Source of the DNA: Pseudomonas sp. NFR16
GTDB lineage: Bacteria; Pseudomonadota; Gammaproteobacteria; Pseudomonadales; Pseudomonadaceae
Assembly: GCF_900108875.1 (NCBI RefSeq)
Contig: NZ_FNYJ01000002.1
Span: 407,383-471,382 of the forward strand
Length of the DNA: 64,000 bases
Direction of reading: 5' to 3'
The notes below the pieces were generated by a model. It was not told where the DNA came from. It worked only from the letters and a program-made list of their open reading frames with translations, and did no database searches. The translations under genes and the position numbers were made by a program. Shown here in pieces: positions 16,696 to 27,081 of the stretch; positions within the stretch are counted from its first letter, which is position 1, and the number at the start of each line of letters is the position of its first letter.

Positions 16696-19188
16696 ATGCC
16701 CAAAACCGTCAATTTTGCCCAGCGCTGGTTCTCCGCTCGCGGCTGGAAGCCTTTCGCATTCCAGAAAGAAGTGTGGGCCGCCGTTGCGCGAGGAGAGTCC
16801 GGCCTGCTGCACGCCAGCACCGGTGCCGGCAAAACCTATTCGGTGTGGTTCGCCGCTCTCAATCGGTTTGCCAGAACGATTCCTGAAAAGACCGATGGCA
16901 CGGCGCGCAAACGCAAGCCGCCTCCCACGCCGTTGAGCGTGCTCTGGATCACGCCCATGCGCGCCCTCGCAGCCGATACCGCACGGGCCCTGGAAGCGCC
17001 GCTGCTGGACCTGGACATTCCGTGGAGTGTCGGCCTGCGCACCGGTGATACCAGCAGCAGCGAGCGGGCAAAACAGGGCCGTCGCCTCCCCTCCGCGCTC
17101 ATCACTACACCTGAAAGCCTGACCCTGTTGCTGACGCGCGCTGACGCACAGGCGACCTTCTCGACCCTCAAGATGATCGTCGTCGATGAATGGCACGAAC
17201 TGATCGGCAATAAACGAGGCGTTCAGCTGCAACTCGCCATCGCCCGCCTGCGCCACTGGAACGCTGCACTGATCGTGTGGGGACTGTCCGCCACCCTCGG
17301 CAATCAGGAGCATGCGCAACGCGTCTTGCTTGGCGAAGGCGGTGTCACGGTGCAGGGCAAGGTCGAAAAACAGCTGACCGTCGACACCCTAATCCCTCTA
17401 AGCATCGAGCGCTTCCCTTGGGCCGGGCACATGGGCTTGCGAATGCTGCCGCAGGTGTTGGCAGAGGTGGACAGCAGCTCCAGTTGCCTGCTGTTCACCA
17501 ATACCCGCGCGCAGTCGGAGGTGTGGTATCAGGCGCTGCTCGACGCTCGGCCCGACTGGGCTGGCCTGATTGCACTGCACCACGGGTCGCTGTCGCGGGA
17601 GGTTCGCGACTGGGTCGAACGCGCCCTCAAAGAAGGTCATTTAAAGGCCGTGGTCTGCACATCGAGCCTGGATCTGGGTGTGGACTTTCTACCGGTGGAG
17701 CGCGTGTTGCAGATCGGTTCAGCCAAAGGCGTCGCCCGCCTGATGCAGCGCGCCGGGCGCTCCGGCCATGCGCCGGGCCGCCCTTCCCGCGTCACGCTGG
17801 TGCCCACGCACAGCCTGGAACTGGTCGAAGCCGCCGCTGCACGCGACGCGGTGGCTGCGCGCCTGATCGAGCCGCGCGAATCCCCCCACAAGTCGCTGGA
17901 TGTTCTCGTACAGCATCTGGTGAGCATGGCACTGGGAGGCGGTTTCTTGCCTGACGAGCTGCTGGCCGAAGTTCGGACGGCCTGGGCGTATCGCGACCTG
18001 ACCGATGACGAATGGGAGTGGGCGCTGGCCTTCGTTCGCCATGGCGGTCTGTCGTTGACGGCCTATCCCGATTACCGGCGCGTCGAGCCCGATGACCAAG
18101 GCGTCTGGCGCGTGCCGGATGCACGATTGGCACGGCGTCACCGGATGAGCGTCGGCACCATCGTCAGCGACGCCAGCATCAACGTGAAGTACTGGAGCAA
18201 GGGCGGTGGCGGCGGCTCGCTCGGCAGCGTCGAGGAAGGGTTCATTGCGCGGCTCAAACCCGGTGATGGCTTCCTGTTCAGCGGCCGCCTGCTGGAGCTG
18301 GTGCGCGTGGAGAATATGACCGCCTACGTCAAACGCGCCACCAGCAAAAAGGCCGCCGTCCCACGCTGGAATGGAGGTCGGATGCCGCTTTCCAGCGAAT
18401 TGGCCGACGCCGTGGTGGAGAAATTCGATTCCGCCGCCCACGGCCATTTCGACAGCCCGGAAATGCACACGGTCAGCCCGCTGCTGGAGGTGCAACGCCA
18501 GTGGTCTGCGTTGCCACGTAAAGACACGTTACTGGCCGAAACGCTGAAATCCCGCGAAGGCTGGCACCTGTTCCTGTACCCGTTCGCCGGACGCCACGTG
18601 CATCTGGGCCTGGCGAGTCTTCTGGCCTGGCGCCTTAGCAGGGACACGCCCTTGACCTTCTCGATTGCGGTCAACGATTACGGCTTCGAATTGCTGAGCG
18701 CTACCCGGATCGACTGGCCAGAACGAATAAGCGCTGCATTGTTCTCGGAGGACCATTTGCTGGCCGACATCATCGCCAGCCTCAACGCAGGCGAGCTCGC
18801 TTTGCGCCGCTTCCGTGAAATCGCACGCATCGCCGGTCTGGTCTTCTCTGGCTATCCCGGCGCACCGAAGAGCAATCGACAACTGCAGGCGTCCAGCGGG
18901 CTGTTTTTCGAGGTGTTCAAGCAATACGACGCGCAAAATCTGCTGCTTACCCAGGCCGAGGAAGAAGTGCTGCGTCAGGAACTCGATGTGGCGAGACTCG
19001 AACAGACCCTGCGCCGGATCAACAGCCGAACGCTGGACATGCACGTGATCAAGCGTCCGACACCGATGGCGTTCCCGTTGCTGGTCGAACGCATGCGCGA
19101 AAGCCTCAGCACCGAGAAACTGTCGGACCGCATTGCACGCATGGTGCAGGATCTGGAAAAAGCCGCCGGCCCTGAGGTCATCACATGA
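16696..19188 (+). CDS. Ligase-associated Lhr-type DEXH-box DNA helicase
   Basis: An 830-residue superfamily 2 helicase, the length of the Lhr-Core family. Walker A is STGAGKT at residues 41-47, motif Ia [14 protein letters not shown], the DExH box is DEWH at 164-167, motif III LSATLGN, motif [13 protein letters not shown], motif [11 protein letters not shown] and motif [13 protein letters not shown]. The C-terminal half carries the winged-helix and beta-barrel modules of Lhr-Core (from about 420). The homologue in P. putida is a 3'-to-5' DNA helicase co-encoded with the exonuclease, ligase and phosphoesterase. Its last codons overlap the PdeM gene by four bases (ATGA). Confidence 0.94.
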   Translation: MPKTVNFAQRWFSARGWKPFAFQKEVWAAVARGESGLLHASTGAGKTYSVWFAALNRFARTIPEKTDGTARKRKPPPTPLSVLWITPMRALAADTARALEAPLLDLDIPWSVGLRTGDTSSSERAKQGRRLPSALITTPESLTLLLTRADAQATFSTLKMIVVDEWHELIGNKRGVQLQLAIARLRHWNAALIVWGLSATLGNQEHAQRVLLGEGGVTVQGKVEKQLTVDTLIPLSIERFPWAGHMGLRMLPQVLAEVDSSSSCLLFTNTRAQSEVWYQALLDARPDWAGLIALHHGSLSREVRDWVERALKEGHLKAVVCTSSLDLGVDFLPVERVLQIGSAKGVARLMQRAGRSGHAPGRPSRVTLVPTHSLELVEAAAARDAVAARLIEPRESPHKSLDVLVQHLVSMALGGGFLPDELLAEVRTAWAYRDLTDDEWEWALAFVRHGGLSLTAYPDYRRVEPDDQGVWRVPDARLARRHRMSVGTIVSDASINVKYWSKGGGGGSLGSVEEGFIARLKPGDGFLFSGRLLELVRVENMTAYVKRATSKKAAVPRWNGGRMPLSSELADAVVEKFDSAAHGHFDSPEMHTVSPLLEVQRQWSALPRKDTLLAETLKSREGWHLFLYPFAGRHVHLGLASLLAWRLSRDTPLTFSIAVNDYGFELLSATRIDWPERISAALFSEDHLLADIIASLNAGELALRRFREIARIAGLVFSGYPGAPKSNRQLQASSGLFFEVFKQYDAQNLLLTQAEEEVLRQELDVARLEQTLRRINSRTLDMHVIKRPTPMAFPLLVERMRESLSTEKLSDRIARMVQDLEKAAGPEVIT

Positions 19189-19841
19189 GGCCCTACCTGT
19201 CCATTGAGCTCGCGGGCGCAGAGCTCTGGTTGTTGGCAGAAAAAGCGATCTATTACCCGGCCTACCGCGCACTGTTGATCGCCGACGCTCACTTCGGCAA
19301 AGCCGCCGCCTATCGACGGCTGGGTCAACCGGTGCCGCATGGCACCACAGATGACAACTTGGAGCGTCTGGACAATCTGCTGGCAGGCTACGACTGCGAA
19401 CAGCTGATTTTTCTCGGCGACTTTCTGCACGCCCCCGAGTCCCACGCGGCACTGACGCTGTCGGCACTCAGGGCCTGGCGCGATCGTCACGCCGGCCTCG
19501 CTATCACATTGATTCGCGGCAACCATGACAAGCGAGCCGGCGATCCGCCGCAGGATCTGCGCATCAATGTCGTTCCCGAGCCGCTCATGCTGGGTGCATT
19601 CGCGCTTCAGCACGAGCCCGACCCCCACCCGACACATCACGTCCTGGCCGGCCACGTGCACCCTGCATATCGACTGCAGGGCAAAGGGCGCCAGAGTCTG
19701 CGCCTGCCGTGCTTCTACCTGCTGGAAGACGTAAGCCTGCTTCCCGCCTTTGGCGCGTTCACCGGAGGCATGAACATCAGACCGGCGCAGGGCGGCCGCA
19801 TTTACGTTGTAGGGGACGGCGCGGTGTGGGAAGCGAAATAA
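19185..19841 (+). CDS. pdeM: Ligase-associated endonuclease PdeM (metallophosphoesterase)
   Basis: A 218-residue calcineurin-like phosphoesterase. All metal-binding motifs are present: IADAHFGK (motif I), FLGDFLHA (II), RGNHDKR (III) and AGHVHPAYR (late His motif). Family members are Mn-dependent DNA nucleases that work with the Lhr-type helicase. Translation is coupled to the helicase by a four-base overlap. Together with the exonuclease and ligase at 9.0-11.8 kb this completes the four-protein set, although it is physically split here. Confidence 0.92.
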   Translation: MRPYLSIELAGAELWLLAEKAIYYPAYRALLIADAHFGKAAAYRRLGQPVPHGTTDDNLERLDNLLAGYDCEQLIFLGDFLHAPESHAALTLSALRAWRDRHAGLAITLIRGNHDKRAGDPPQDLRINVVPEPLMLGAFALQHEPDPHPTHHVLAGHVHPAYRLQGKGRQSLRLPCFYLLEDVSLLPAFGAFTGGMNIRPAQGGRIYVVGDGAVWEAK

Positions 19842-19871
19842 AAAGTGCAAGACGCTGCCGATCGCCAGGCG

Positions 19872-19905
19872 AAAAGCAGCCTGCCGACGCGAGGTCGGCA
19901 GGCTG
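19872..19905 (-). terminator. Terminator of the small Pro-rich gene
   Basis: A 12-base perfect stem CAGCCTGCCGAC / GTCGGCAGGCTG with a five-base loop; on the minus strand it is followed by CTTTTCGCC. It lies between two convergent genes, so it may act for both. Confidence 0.75.
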
Positions 19906-19920
19906 GCAGTTGGCAAGTGG

Positions 19921-20142
19921 TCAGGCTACGGGGGCGGGCGGCGGCTCATCTGGCAACGTAGGCTCACCGGGCTCCTCGGGCTGAGGATAGTCGTTAGGGG
20001 TGTCAGGGCTAGGCTGGCCGGGAATCCCGCCAGCGACCATGTTATTCAGGTGCGGATGCGCTAACAGCGACCAAGCCAGCAACCCGACCTGGTTCTGTCC
20101 GGGGTCGGCTTCCTTGATGCTGGTTTTGATTTGTCTCTTCAT
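19921..20142 (-). CDS. Small proline-rich hypothetical protein
   Basis: A 73-residue protein starting MKRQIKTSIKEADPG with GGGAG seven bases upstream. The first half is mixed (QVGLLAWSLLAHPHLNNMVAGG, mildly hydrophobic), the second is Pro/Glu-rich (PQPEEPGEPTLPDEPPPAP) and probably disordered. No signal peptide. A good RBS and a matching terminator downstream support it as a real gene. Not recognised; function unknown. Confidence 0.6.
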   Translation of the reverse strand: MKRQIKTSIKEADPGQNQVGLLAWSLLAHPHLNNMVAGGIPGQPSPDTPNDYPQPEEPGEPTLPDEPPPAPVA

Positions 20143-20263
20143 AGGGCACTCCCGAGCGTTGGCCCCATCCGCATGGTGCGGATGGGAACAGTTCAATCAA
20201 TAGAGTGCCGATTTCGTGACTAATTCAGTTTCAAAATGACCAACGGTGCGCCACGTCACAGAC

Positions 20264-20830
20264 TCAGGTGCGCGGCAGGGTAACGCCGCGCTGCCCCTGA
20301 TACTTGCCGCCACGGTCCTTGTAGGACACTTCGCATTCTTCGTCAGACTCCAGAAACAGCATCTGAGCGACGCCTTCGTTCGCATAAATTTTCGCGGGCA
20401 GCGTCGTGGTGTTGGAGAATTCCAGCGTCACGTGGCCTTCCCACTCTGGCTCAAGCGGCGTGACGTTGACGATGATGCCGCAACGTGCATACGTGCTCTT
20501 GCCCAGGCAGATGGTCAGGACGTTGCGCGGGATGCGGAAATACTCGACGGTGCGTGCCAGGGCGAAGGAGTTCGGCGGGATGATGCAGACGTCGCTCTTG
20601 ATGTCGACGAAGCTCTTTTCGTCGAAATTCTTCGGATCGACGGTCGCGGAATTGATGTTGGTGAACACCTTGAATTCGTCGGCGCAGCGCACGTCGTAGC
20701 CGTAGCTCGACACACCGAAGGAGATCAGCCGGTCAGCACCCTCGCCGCGCATCTGGCGCTCCACGAACGGCTCGATCATGCCGTGCTCTTGCGCCATGCG
20801 GCGAATCCACTTGTCCGATTTGATGCTCAT
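20264..20830 (-). CDS. dcd: dCTP deaminase
   Basis: A 188-residue enzyme that deaminates dCTP to dUTP in pyrimidine deoxynucleotide synthesis. Family signatures are clear: [12 protein letters not shown] near residues 46-57, the catalytic-loop Glu and Arg in [24 protein letters not shown] (about 109-132) and a C-terminal [14 protein letters not shown] that closes over the nucleotide. Length is standard. AGGAC lies before the ATG. The order dcd, mrp/apbC, metG matches other pseudomonads, with the cold-shock gene inserted between. Confidence 0.96.
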   Translation of the reverse strand: MSIKSDKWIRRMAQEHGMIEPFVERQMRGEGADRLISFGVSSYGYDVRCADEFKVFTNINSATVDPKNFDEKSFVDIKSDVCIIPPNSFALARTVEYFRIPRNVLTICLGKSTYARCGIIVNVTPLEPEWEGHVTLEFSNTTTLPAKIYANEGVAQMLFLESDEECEVSYKDRGGKYQGQRGVTLPRT

Positions 20831-21150
20831 GGCGGTGTCCTGAATAGCGAGGTGAAAAAGATGTCCGGCATCTTACCGGGCCGGGGCCTCCGGTTCAAAG
20901 GCTGTCCATTCGACCCTGGCGCTTCGGACGATGCCCATTTGCCATGGTTAGAAATAAATGGAACAAGCCCATTGGCACGTATGAAAAAACCGGTTAAGGT
21001 GGGTCCACTGTGTTGCTTGTGTCACTGAGAATCTCTACACGATGTTGAATTTCGATCCAACCATCTCCAAGAATTTTTCCTGCTCTTTGCACTCAGTCTC
21101 GGCCAGGGCTCTTCCTGAGTCGCAGTTAACTTTGTCCAAGGAGATACACC
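20831..21150. other. Long leader/promoter region of the cold-shock gene
   Basis: 320 bases without a gene between two divergent genes. The last 15 bases hold a very strong RBS (AAGGAGA, 8 bases before the ATG). Cold-shock genes usually carry long structured 5' leaders, so most of 21010-21150 may be transcribed, but no specific cold-box was proven. Confidence 0.5.
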
Positions 21151-21360
21151 ATGTCCAATCGCCAAACCGGTACCGTTAAGTGGTTCAACGATGAAAAAGG
21201 CTTCGGCTTCATCACTCCACAATCCGGTGACGACCTGTTCGTACACTTCAAAGCAATCCAGTCCGACGGCTTCAAAAGCCTGAAAGAAGGCCAGCAGGTT
21301 TCTTTCATCGCTACTCGCGGTCAGAAAGGCATGCAAGCTGAAGAAGTTCAAGTTATCTAA
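21151..21360 (+). CDS. Cold-shock protein, CspA family (CapB-like)
   Basis: A 69-residue nucleic-acid chaperone made of one cold-shock domain. RNP1 is KGFGFITP and RNP2 is DLFVHF, with the [14 protein letters not shown] start typical of the family. It binds single-stranded RNA and DNA and melts secondary structure. It is close to P. aeruginosa CapB; whether it is cold-induced or constitutive cannot be told. It is a single-gene unit with its own terminator. Confidence 0.95.
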   Translation: MSNRQTGTVKWFNDEKGFGFITPQSGDDLFVHFKAIQSDGFKSLKEGQQVSFIATRGQKGMQAEEVQVI

Positions 21361-21377
21361 CTTGTACTGATTCGCTT

Positions 21378-21409
21378 AAAAAACCCCGCCCTCAAAGCGG
21401 GGTTTTTTT
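21378..21409 (+). terminator. Rho-independent terminator of the cold-shock gene
   Basis: AAAAACCCCGC / GCGGGGTTTTTTT stem with a short loop and a T-run, 18 bases after the stop. Confidence 0.93.
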
Positions 21410-21553
21410 ATGCCTGCAGGTTTTGCACAGCGTGCAACACCCGTAGAACTGAGCTTGCTCGCGGTGCCTGTCCGGACTGCTTCAGCGACCGAACGCCAGC
21501 GAGCAACCCCACCCTGACGAGTGGAGTTGCACGTCAGACCGGACGATCTCCCG

Positions 21554-22648
21554 TTAATCGTCGCTGACGGAAATGTCAGGCATCGCAGGCGTTGCCGCTT
21601 CCTGCAGGACGATGCGCGCGCCGACGTGACGCGCCAGCTCCTGATACACCATCGCAATCTGGCTTTCCGGTTCGGCGATGGCTGTGGGCTTGCCCCCATC
21701 GGCCTGCTCACGGATCAGCATCGACAGCGGCAGCGAAGCCAGCAGCTCAACGCCGTATTGGGACGCAAGCTTCTCGCCTCCGCCCTCACCGAACAGATGC
21801 TCGGCATGACCGCAATTCGAACAGATGTGGACCGCCATGTTTTCGACGACGCCCAGCACGGGAATGTTGACCTTGCGGAACATCTCCACGCCTTTTTTGG
21901 CATCCAGCAATGCCAGATCCTGCGGCGTGGTAACGATGACCGCCCCCGCAACCGGGACCTTTTGCGCCAGCGTCAGCTGGATGTCACCGGTGCCTGGCGG
22001 CATGTCGATGACCAGATAGTCCAGATCGTTCCAGGCGGTCTGAGTCACCAGCTGCAGCAGCGCGCCGGAAACCATCGGCCCGCGCCAGACCATCGGCGTG
22101 TTGTCATCGGTCAGAAAAGCCATCGACATCACTTCGATGCCATGCGCCTGGATGGGTACGAACCATTTCTGGTCCTTGATCTGCGGACGCGTGCCTTCAG
22201 CAATCCCAAACATCACGCCTTGGCTGGGTCCATAGATGTCGGCATCAAGAATGCCTACCCGCGCACCTTCACGCGACAAAGCGAGCGCCAGGTTGGCAGC
22301 GGTGGTGGATTTACCCACGCCACCCTTGCCGGAGGCGACGGCGACGATGTTTTTGACGTTGGCCAGGCCAGGAATCTGGCCCTGTGCCTTGTGTGCGCCG
22401 ATCAGCGTATCGACCTGCACCTTGGCAGACGCCACGCCATCGAGGTTCCCGATCGCCATTTGCAGCATCTGCGCCCAGCCGTTCTTGAACAGGTCGGCAG
22501 CGTAGCCCAGCTGCAGCTGAACGCTGACGCGATCACCTTCGATGTCGATCGCCCGCACGCAGCCGGCACTGACCGGGTCTTGGTTCAAATAAGGATCGGT
22601 GTACTGGCGAAGGACGGCCTCCACCGTTGCGCGGTTGACAGCGCTCAT
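21554..22648 (-). CDS. apbC: Iron-sulfur cluster carrier ATPase Mrp/ApbC
   Basis: A 364-residue P-loop ATPase. An N-terminal MIP18/DUF59-type domain (residues 1-85) is followed by the deviant Walker A GKGGVGKS at 107-114, Walker B-like VIDMPPGTGDIQ and the C-x-x-C cluster-binding pair in ICSNCGHAEHLF near 280. Members bind and transfer [4Fe-4S] clusters. The gene is divergent from metG with about 180 bases between them, the common pseudomonad and enterobacterial arrangement. Confidence 0.95.
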   Translation of the reverse strand: MSAVNRATVEAVLRQYTDPYLNQDPVSAGCVRAIDIEGDRVSVQLQLGYAADLFKNGWAQMLQMAIGNLDGVASAKVQVDTLIGAHKAQGQIPGLANVKNIVAVASGKGGVGKSTTAANLALALSREGARVGILDADIYGPSQGVMFGIAEGTRPQIKDQKWFVPIQAHGIEVMSMAFLTDDNTPMVWRGPMVSGALLQLVTQTAWNDLDYLVIDMPPGTGDIQLTLAQKVPVAGAVIVTTPQDLALLDAKKGVEMFRKVNIPVLGVVENMAVHICSNCGHAEHLFGEGGGEKLASQYGVELLASLPLSMLIREQADGGKPTAIAEPESQIAMVYQELARHVGARIVLQEAATPAMPDISVSDD

Positions 22649-22831
22649 GGGTCACTCCCGAAAAAGACTGAGCAAAACAGGCGGCTATCCTACCGCGTTC
22701 GTCGGAATAAGAGGGGCCGGGTTTTTACCCATAACTCGCGAAGCCGATTCCCACACGCTGTGCGGGATGAAAAAAAACGCTCAGGCCTTTATAGTGGCCG
22801 ACCTCCGTTTCACTTCAAGTAGCCGAGCCCC

Positions 22832-24874
22832 ATGTCCGAGCCACGCAAGATTCTCGTCACCAGCGCCCTGCCCTATGCCAATGGTTCCATTCACCTTGGC
22901 CACATGCTCGAGTACATCCAGACCGACATGTGGGTGCGCTTCCAGAAGCACCGCGGCAACCAGTGCATTTATGTGTGCGCGGACGACGCCCATGGCTCGG
23001 CCATCATGCTGCGTGCAGAAAAGGAAGGCATCACCCCGGAGCAACTGATCGCCAACGTTCAGGCTGAACACAGCGCCGACTTTGCCGACTTCCTGGTCAA
23101 CTTCGACAACTTTCATTCCACTCACGCCGAGGAAAACCGCGAGCTGTCGAGCCTGATCTACACACGTCTGCGCGACGCTGGCCACATCGCCACGCGTTCG
23201 GTCACGCAGTATTTCGACCCGGAAAAGAAAATGTTCCTGGCCGACCGTTTCATCAAAGGCACCTGCCCGAAATGCGGTACTGAAGATCAGTACGGCGACA
23301 ACTGCGAGAAATGCGGCGCTACTTACGCTCCGACCGACCTGAAAGACCCGAAATCGGCGATTTCCGGAGCCACGCCCGTTCTCAAGGATTCCAAGCACTT
23401 CTTCTTCGACCTGCCCGCCTTCGACGCCATGCTCAAGAGCTGGACCCGCAGCGGCACCCTGCAGGACGCTGTGGCCAACAAATTGTCGGAGTGGCTGGAC
23501 TCAGGCCTGCAGCAGTGGGACATCTCCCGCGATGCGCCGTATTTCGGTTTCGAGATTCCGGGTGAGCCTGGCAAGTACTTCTACGTGTGGCTGGATGCAC
23601 CCATCGGCTACATGGCGAGTTTCAAGAACCTGTGCGACCGCACGCCAGGTCTGGACTTCGACGCATTCTGGAACAAGGATTCCACGGCCGAGCTTTACCA
23701 TTTCATCGGCAAGGACATCGTCAATTTTCACGCCCTGTTCTGGCCGGCCATGCTCGAAGGTTCTGGCTTCCGCAAGCCCACCGCAATCAATGTCCACGGC
23801 TACCTGACGGTCAACGGCCAGAAGATGTCGAAATCCCGCGGCACGTTCATCAAGGCGCGCACCTACCTTGAGCACCTCTCGCCGGAATACCTGCGCTATT
23901 ACTACGCAGCCAAGCTGGGCCGCGGCGTGGACGATCTGGACCTGAACCTCGAAGATTTCGTGCAAAAGGTCAATTCCGACCTGATCGGCAAAGTGGTCAA
24001 CATCGCAAGCCGCTGTGCAGGCTTCATCCACAAGGGCAACGCAGGCGTGTTGGTGGCGGGCAATGCCGCGCCAGAGCTGACCGATGCCTTCCTCGCTGCC
24101 GCGCCGAGCATCGCCGAGGCTTATGAGGCACGGGACTTTGCACGGGCCATGCGGGAAATCATGGCGCTGGCAGATCGCGCCAACGCCTGGATCGCCGACA
24201 AGGCGCCGTGGTCGCTGGCCAAGCAAGAAGGCAAACAGGACGAAGTTCAGGCCATCTGCGCGCTGGGCATCAACCTGTTCCGCCAGCTGGTGATCTTCCT
24301 CAAGCCCGTCCTGCCGAATCTGGCGGCCGATGCCGAGCAGTTCCTGAACGTCGCGCCGTTGACCTGGGACGATCACCTGACGCTGCTGAGCAACCATCAG
24401 CTCAATCCGTTCCAGGCACTGATGACGCGCATCGATCCAGCAAAAGTGGAAGCCATGACCACTGCCTCGAAAGAAGATCTGGCAGCCAGCGTCACCGACA
24501 CGGGTCCGCAAGGCAACGGTGAACTGGCCAAGGACCCGCTGTCGCCGGAAATCGATTTCGACGCGTTCGCCGCCATTGACCTGCGCGTCGCGCTGATTGA
24601 AAAAGCCGAGCATGTCGAGGGTGCCGATAAACTGCTGCGCCTGACCCTCGACATTGGCGACGAGAAGCGCAATGTGTTCTCCGGCATCAAGAGCGCTTAC
24701 CCGAACCCGGCTGAGCTCGAAGGTCGCCTGACCATGATGATTGCCAACCTCAAGCCACGGAAAATGCGTTTTGGCATTTCCGAAGGCATGGTGATGGCAG
24801 CAGGCCCCGGCGGTGAAGAAATCTACCTGCTGAGCCCTGACAGCGGCGCCAAGCCAGGTCAACGCATCAAGTAA
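22832..24874 (+). CDS. metG: Methionine-tRNA ligase
   Basis: A 680-residue class I synthetase charging tRNA-Met. HLGH at residues 21-24 is the HIGH motif and KMSKS at 331-335 the second ATP site. The zinc-knuckle insert has CPKCG...CEKCG near 145-161, as in the E. coli-type enzyme. The C-terminal 100 residues (from about 575, [13 protein letters not shown]) are the Trbp111-like tRNA-binding domain that dimerises the enzyme. Full length and without anomalies. Confidence 0.97.
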   Translation: MSEPRKILVTSALPYANGSIHLGHMLEYIQTDMWVRFQKHRGNQCIYVCADDAHGSAIMLRAEKEGITPEQLIANVQAEHSADFADFLVNFDNFHSTHAEENRELSSLIYTRLRDAGHIATRSVTQYFDPEKKMFLADRFIKGTCPKCGTEDQYGDNCEKCGATYAPTDLKDPKSAISGATPVLKDSKHFFFDLPAFDAMLKSWTRSGTLQDAVANKLSEWLDSGLQQWDISRDAPYFGFEIPGEPGKYFYVWLDAPIGYMASFKNLCDRTPGLDFDAFWNKDSTAELYHFIGKDIVNFHALFWPAMLEGSGFRKPTAINVHGYLTVNGQKMSKSRGTFIKARTYLEHLSPEYLRYYYAAKLGRGVDDLDLNLEDFVQKVNSDLIGKVVNIASRCAGFIHKGNAGVLVAGNAAPELTDAFLAAAPSIAEAYEARDFARAMREIMALADRANAWIADKAPWSLAKQEGKQDEVQAICALGINLFRQLVIFLKPVLPNLAADAEQFLNVAPLTWDDHLTLLSNHQLNPFQALMTRIDPAKVEAMTTASKEDLAASVTDTGPQGNGELAKDPLSPEIDFDAFAAIDLRVALIEKAEHVEGADKLLRLTLDIGDEKRNVFSGIKSAYPNPAELEGRLTMMIANLKPRKMRFGISEGMVMAAGPGGEEIYLLSPDSGAKPGQRIK

Positions 24875-24920
24875 CCCTGAACGTGGCTGGCGATCTGCGG
24901 ATCGCCAGTCTGGTCAACGC

Positions 24921-25964
24921 ATGAACCTGATTCAGCGCATCGATGCCCTGTTGCCGCAAACCCAATGCGGCAAGTGCGGCCATCCAGGATGCAAGCCCTA
25001 CGCCGAAGGCATCGCCAATGGCGAGGCGATCAACAAATGTCCCCCCGGCGGCGACGAAACCATCGCGGCAGTCGCGCGCCTGCTGAATGTGCCCATCATT
25101 GCGCTGGATAACGATCGCGGAAGCGCGCCTGCGCAAGTCGCGTTCATCCGCGAAGCCCAGTGCATCGGATGCACCAAATGCATCCAGGCGTGCCCGGTGG
25201 ACGCCATCGTCGGCGCGGCCAAACTCATGCACACCGTTATCGTCGATGAATGCACTGGCTGCGATCTGTGCGTGGCGCCCTGCCCGGTCGATTGCATCGA
25301 ACTGCATCCGCTGCCCGTCGCGTCTGTCGTGCCTATCGTCGGCGGACTTGCATCAGACGAAGCTCAGCGCATCGCGCGCGCCGCCAAACGCGGGCATGCA
25401 CGCCAGCGCTTCGAGGCACGCAATGCCCGACTTGAACGCGAAGAGAGACAGCGTCAGGCCGAGCGCCTCGCCAGACAGCAACGGCCTCCCGCGGCGAGTC
25501 TCACGCCCGCCGATCCGGTGCAGGCGGCACTGGAGCGCGTCCGTCTGCAACGAGCCGCCGACAACGATGCGGCACTCAAACAGGCACGCACTCAAGTCAG
25601 CATGAGCCGGGCGCAACTTCACAAGTCGCTCAAAGCATTTGGCCATCCACCCACGGCCGAGCAAGCGGCAAGGTTAGTTGAATTAGGGCGCGAATTTGAG
25701 GAAGCCCAACGCGGACTGGCAAAGCTGCTTGAAAACGCTCGTTCAGCGCCGACACCCGCGCCGACGTCGTCTCCGGTTCCAGCCAAAGGCGATGCAGCGG
25801 GCATGAACCGCGCGAAAATCCAGCTGGCGATGCGCCGTGCCGCGCTGAATAAAGCCATTGCGGCTCAAGACTCTGCCGAGCGCATTGCAGCGCTTGGCAA
25901 CGAAGTCAATCAGGCTGCAGAGCATCTGGCTGCATTTGATCTGGCCACTGGCAAACCTGATTGA
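24921..25964 (+). CDS. rsxB: RsxB/RnfB-like iron-sulfur protein, soluble and orphan
   Basis: A 347-residue protein. Residues 1-45 are the RnfB cluster domain (C16, C19, C24, C40), and residues 78-125 a double ferredoxin domain (C81-x2-C84-x2-C87-x3-C91 and C111-x2-C114-x2-C117-x3-C121), so up to three [4Fe-4S] clusters. The N-terminal membrane helix of classical RnfB is missing: the protein begins where the cluster domain begins. The last 220 residues are a charged, Arg/Ala/Gln-rich, coiled-coil-like extension with two related segments ([13 protein letters not shown] and [12 protein letters not shown]). No rnfA, C, D, G or E gene accompanies it, although P. aeruginosa has the complete set before nth. 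Confidence 0.88.
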   Translation: MNLIQRIDALLPQTQCGKCGHPGCKPYAEGIANGEAINKCPPGGDETIAAVARLLNVPIIALDNDRGSAPAQVAFIREAQCIGCTKCIQACPVDAIVGAAKLMHTVIVDECTGCDLCVAPCPVDCIELHPLPVASVVPIVGGLASDEAQRIARAAKRGHARQRFEARNARLEREERQRQAERLARQQRPPAASLTPADPVQAALERVRLQRAADNDAALKQARTQVSMSRAQLHKSLKAFGHPPTAEQAARLVELGREFEEAQRGLAKLLENARSAPTPAPTSSPVPAKGDAAGMNRAKIQLAMRRAALNKAIAAQDSAERIAALGNEVNQAAEHLAAFDLATGKPD

Positions 25965-25984
25965 CGCCCGCCTGGGGTAAGCCC

Positions 25985-26053
25985 ATGCATCACACGATCT
26001 ACCGAAGCCGCGACACGCGCCCGACCGTTCCTCGAGGAATACGCTTCTCATGA
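25985..26053 (+). CDS. Possible 22-residue leader ORF of nth
   Basis: ATG at 25985 opens a 22-codon frame (MHHTIYRSRDTRPTVPRGIR then FS) whose TGA overlaps the nth ATG in the form ATGA. Six of its residues are Arg. The upstream GGGGTAA is a weak RBS. It may couple translation of nth or be a chance frame. Confidence 0.25.
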   Translation: MHHTIYRSRDTRPTVPRGIRFS

Positions 26054-26688
26054 ATGCAGCAAAACGTCTGGAAATTTTTCGTCGCCTTCACGAGGACAAT
26101 CCTGATCCCAAAACTGAATTGGCCTACACCACGCCATTCGAATTGCTGATTGCCGTCATTCTCTCTGCGCAAGCTACCGATGTCAGCGTAAACAAGGCTA
26201 CGGCGCGGCTCTACCCGGTCGCGAACACCCCGCAGGCGATTTACGCACTGGGCGTAGAGGGGCTGTCGGAGTACATCAAAACCATCGGGCTTTACAACAG
26301 CAAGGCGAAGAATGTCATCGAGACATGCCGTATGCTGATTGAGCTGCACGGCGGCGAAGTCCCGCAGACGCGCGAAGCGCTGGAGGCACTGCCGGGTGTA
26401 GGACGCAAGACTGCAAACGTTGTGCTCAATACCGCGTTTCGCCAGCTCGCCATGGCCGTCGACACGCACATCTTCCGCGTCAGCAATCGTACCGGGATCG
26501 CCCCGGGCAAGAACGTGGTTGAAGTGGAAAACAAACTGATGAAGTTCGTGCCTCGGAGTTACCTGCTCGACGCCCACCATTGGTTGATACTTCACGGCCG
26601 TTACGTCTGTATTGCCCGCAAGCCTCGGTGTGGCAGCTGCCGGATTGAAGACCTGTGCGAGTACAAGCACAAAACCTCCGACGATTGA
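26050..26688 (+). CDS. nth: Endonuclease III
   Basis: A 212-residue DNA glycosylase/AP lyase that removes oxidised pyrimidines in base-excision repair. The helix-hairpin-helix LPGVGRKTANVVL contains the catalytic lysine, VDTHIFRVSNR the conserved aspartate, and the C-terminal cluster cysteines are at 187, 194, 197 and 203, exactly the E. coli positions. GAGGA lies 11 bases before the start. In P. aeruginosa nth closes the rnf operon; here it follows the orphan rsxB. Confidence 0.97.
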   Translation: MNAAKRLEIFRRLHEDNPDPKTELAYTTPFELLIAVILSAQATDVSVNKATARLYPVANTPQAIYALGVEGLSEYIKTIGLYNSKAKNVIETCRMLIELHGGEVPQTREALEALPGVGRKTANVVLNTAFRQLAMAVDTHIFRVSNRTGIAPGKNVVEVENKLMKFVPRSYLLDAHHWLILHGRYVCIARKPRCGSCRIEDLCEYKHKTSDD

Positions 26689-26793
26689 GCGATAGGTCGG
26701 TGGCTAGTTGATCGATTGAAAAAATCTTTTTTACCGGACTCAAGTTTGTCGCTATAAGGTGCGCCAATGACAGCCTAAGTCTGGAGTCAACAT

Positions 26794-26976
26794 ATGAGCA
26801 CTGACAAAGAGCAGATCGACGTAGATGACGACTTCGTGTCCGGAGACTCTGACGAAGCCGCGCAAGTACCGGTAGAGACGGCTAAAACCAATCTCAGCAA
26901 ACGCCGCACCATTGACAATCTGCTGGAAGAACGTCGACTGCAGCGGCAGTTGGCAGATTACGATTTCGATTTCTGA
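26794..26976 (+). CDS. PA3496-family small protein
   Basis: A 60-residue acidic protein (MSTDKEQIDVDDDFVSG...) whose C-terminal half is basic and helical (KRRTIDNLLEERRLQRQLADYDF), followed by its stop. Both composition and position, directly after nth, match the PA3496 family, which has been associated with envelope integrity by annotation only. The Lys/Arg-rich helix recalls small PSRT/DUF2058-type proteins. It is preceded by a TATAAG -10-like element at about 26753. Confidence 0.75.
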   Translation: MSTDKEQIDVDDDFVSGDSDEAAQVPVETAKTNLSKRRTIDNLLEERRLQRQLADYDFDF

Positions 26977-27081
26977 CCCCCTCCCCTCAAGCCTCTCCAC
27001 TGCGCGAGAGGCTTAGGCCTGTGCCCCATCAGCCCGCGCCGATACCTCATAACCTTACAGGCGGGTTTGCAGCTCGCTCAT

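Noticed and set aside
21521..22822. 433-residue open frame antisense to apbC
   Set aside because: The apbC frame has intact Walker and Cys motifs; the antisense frame is rich in His/Arg/Asp and lacks any domain.
23501..24862. 453-residue open frame antisense to metG
   Set aside because: metG is full length with all motifs; the opposite frame is a composition artefact.
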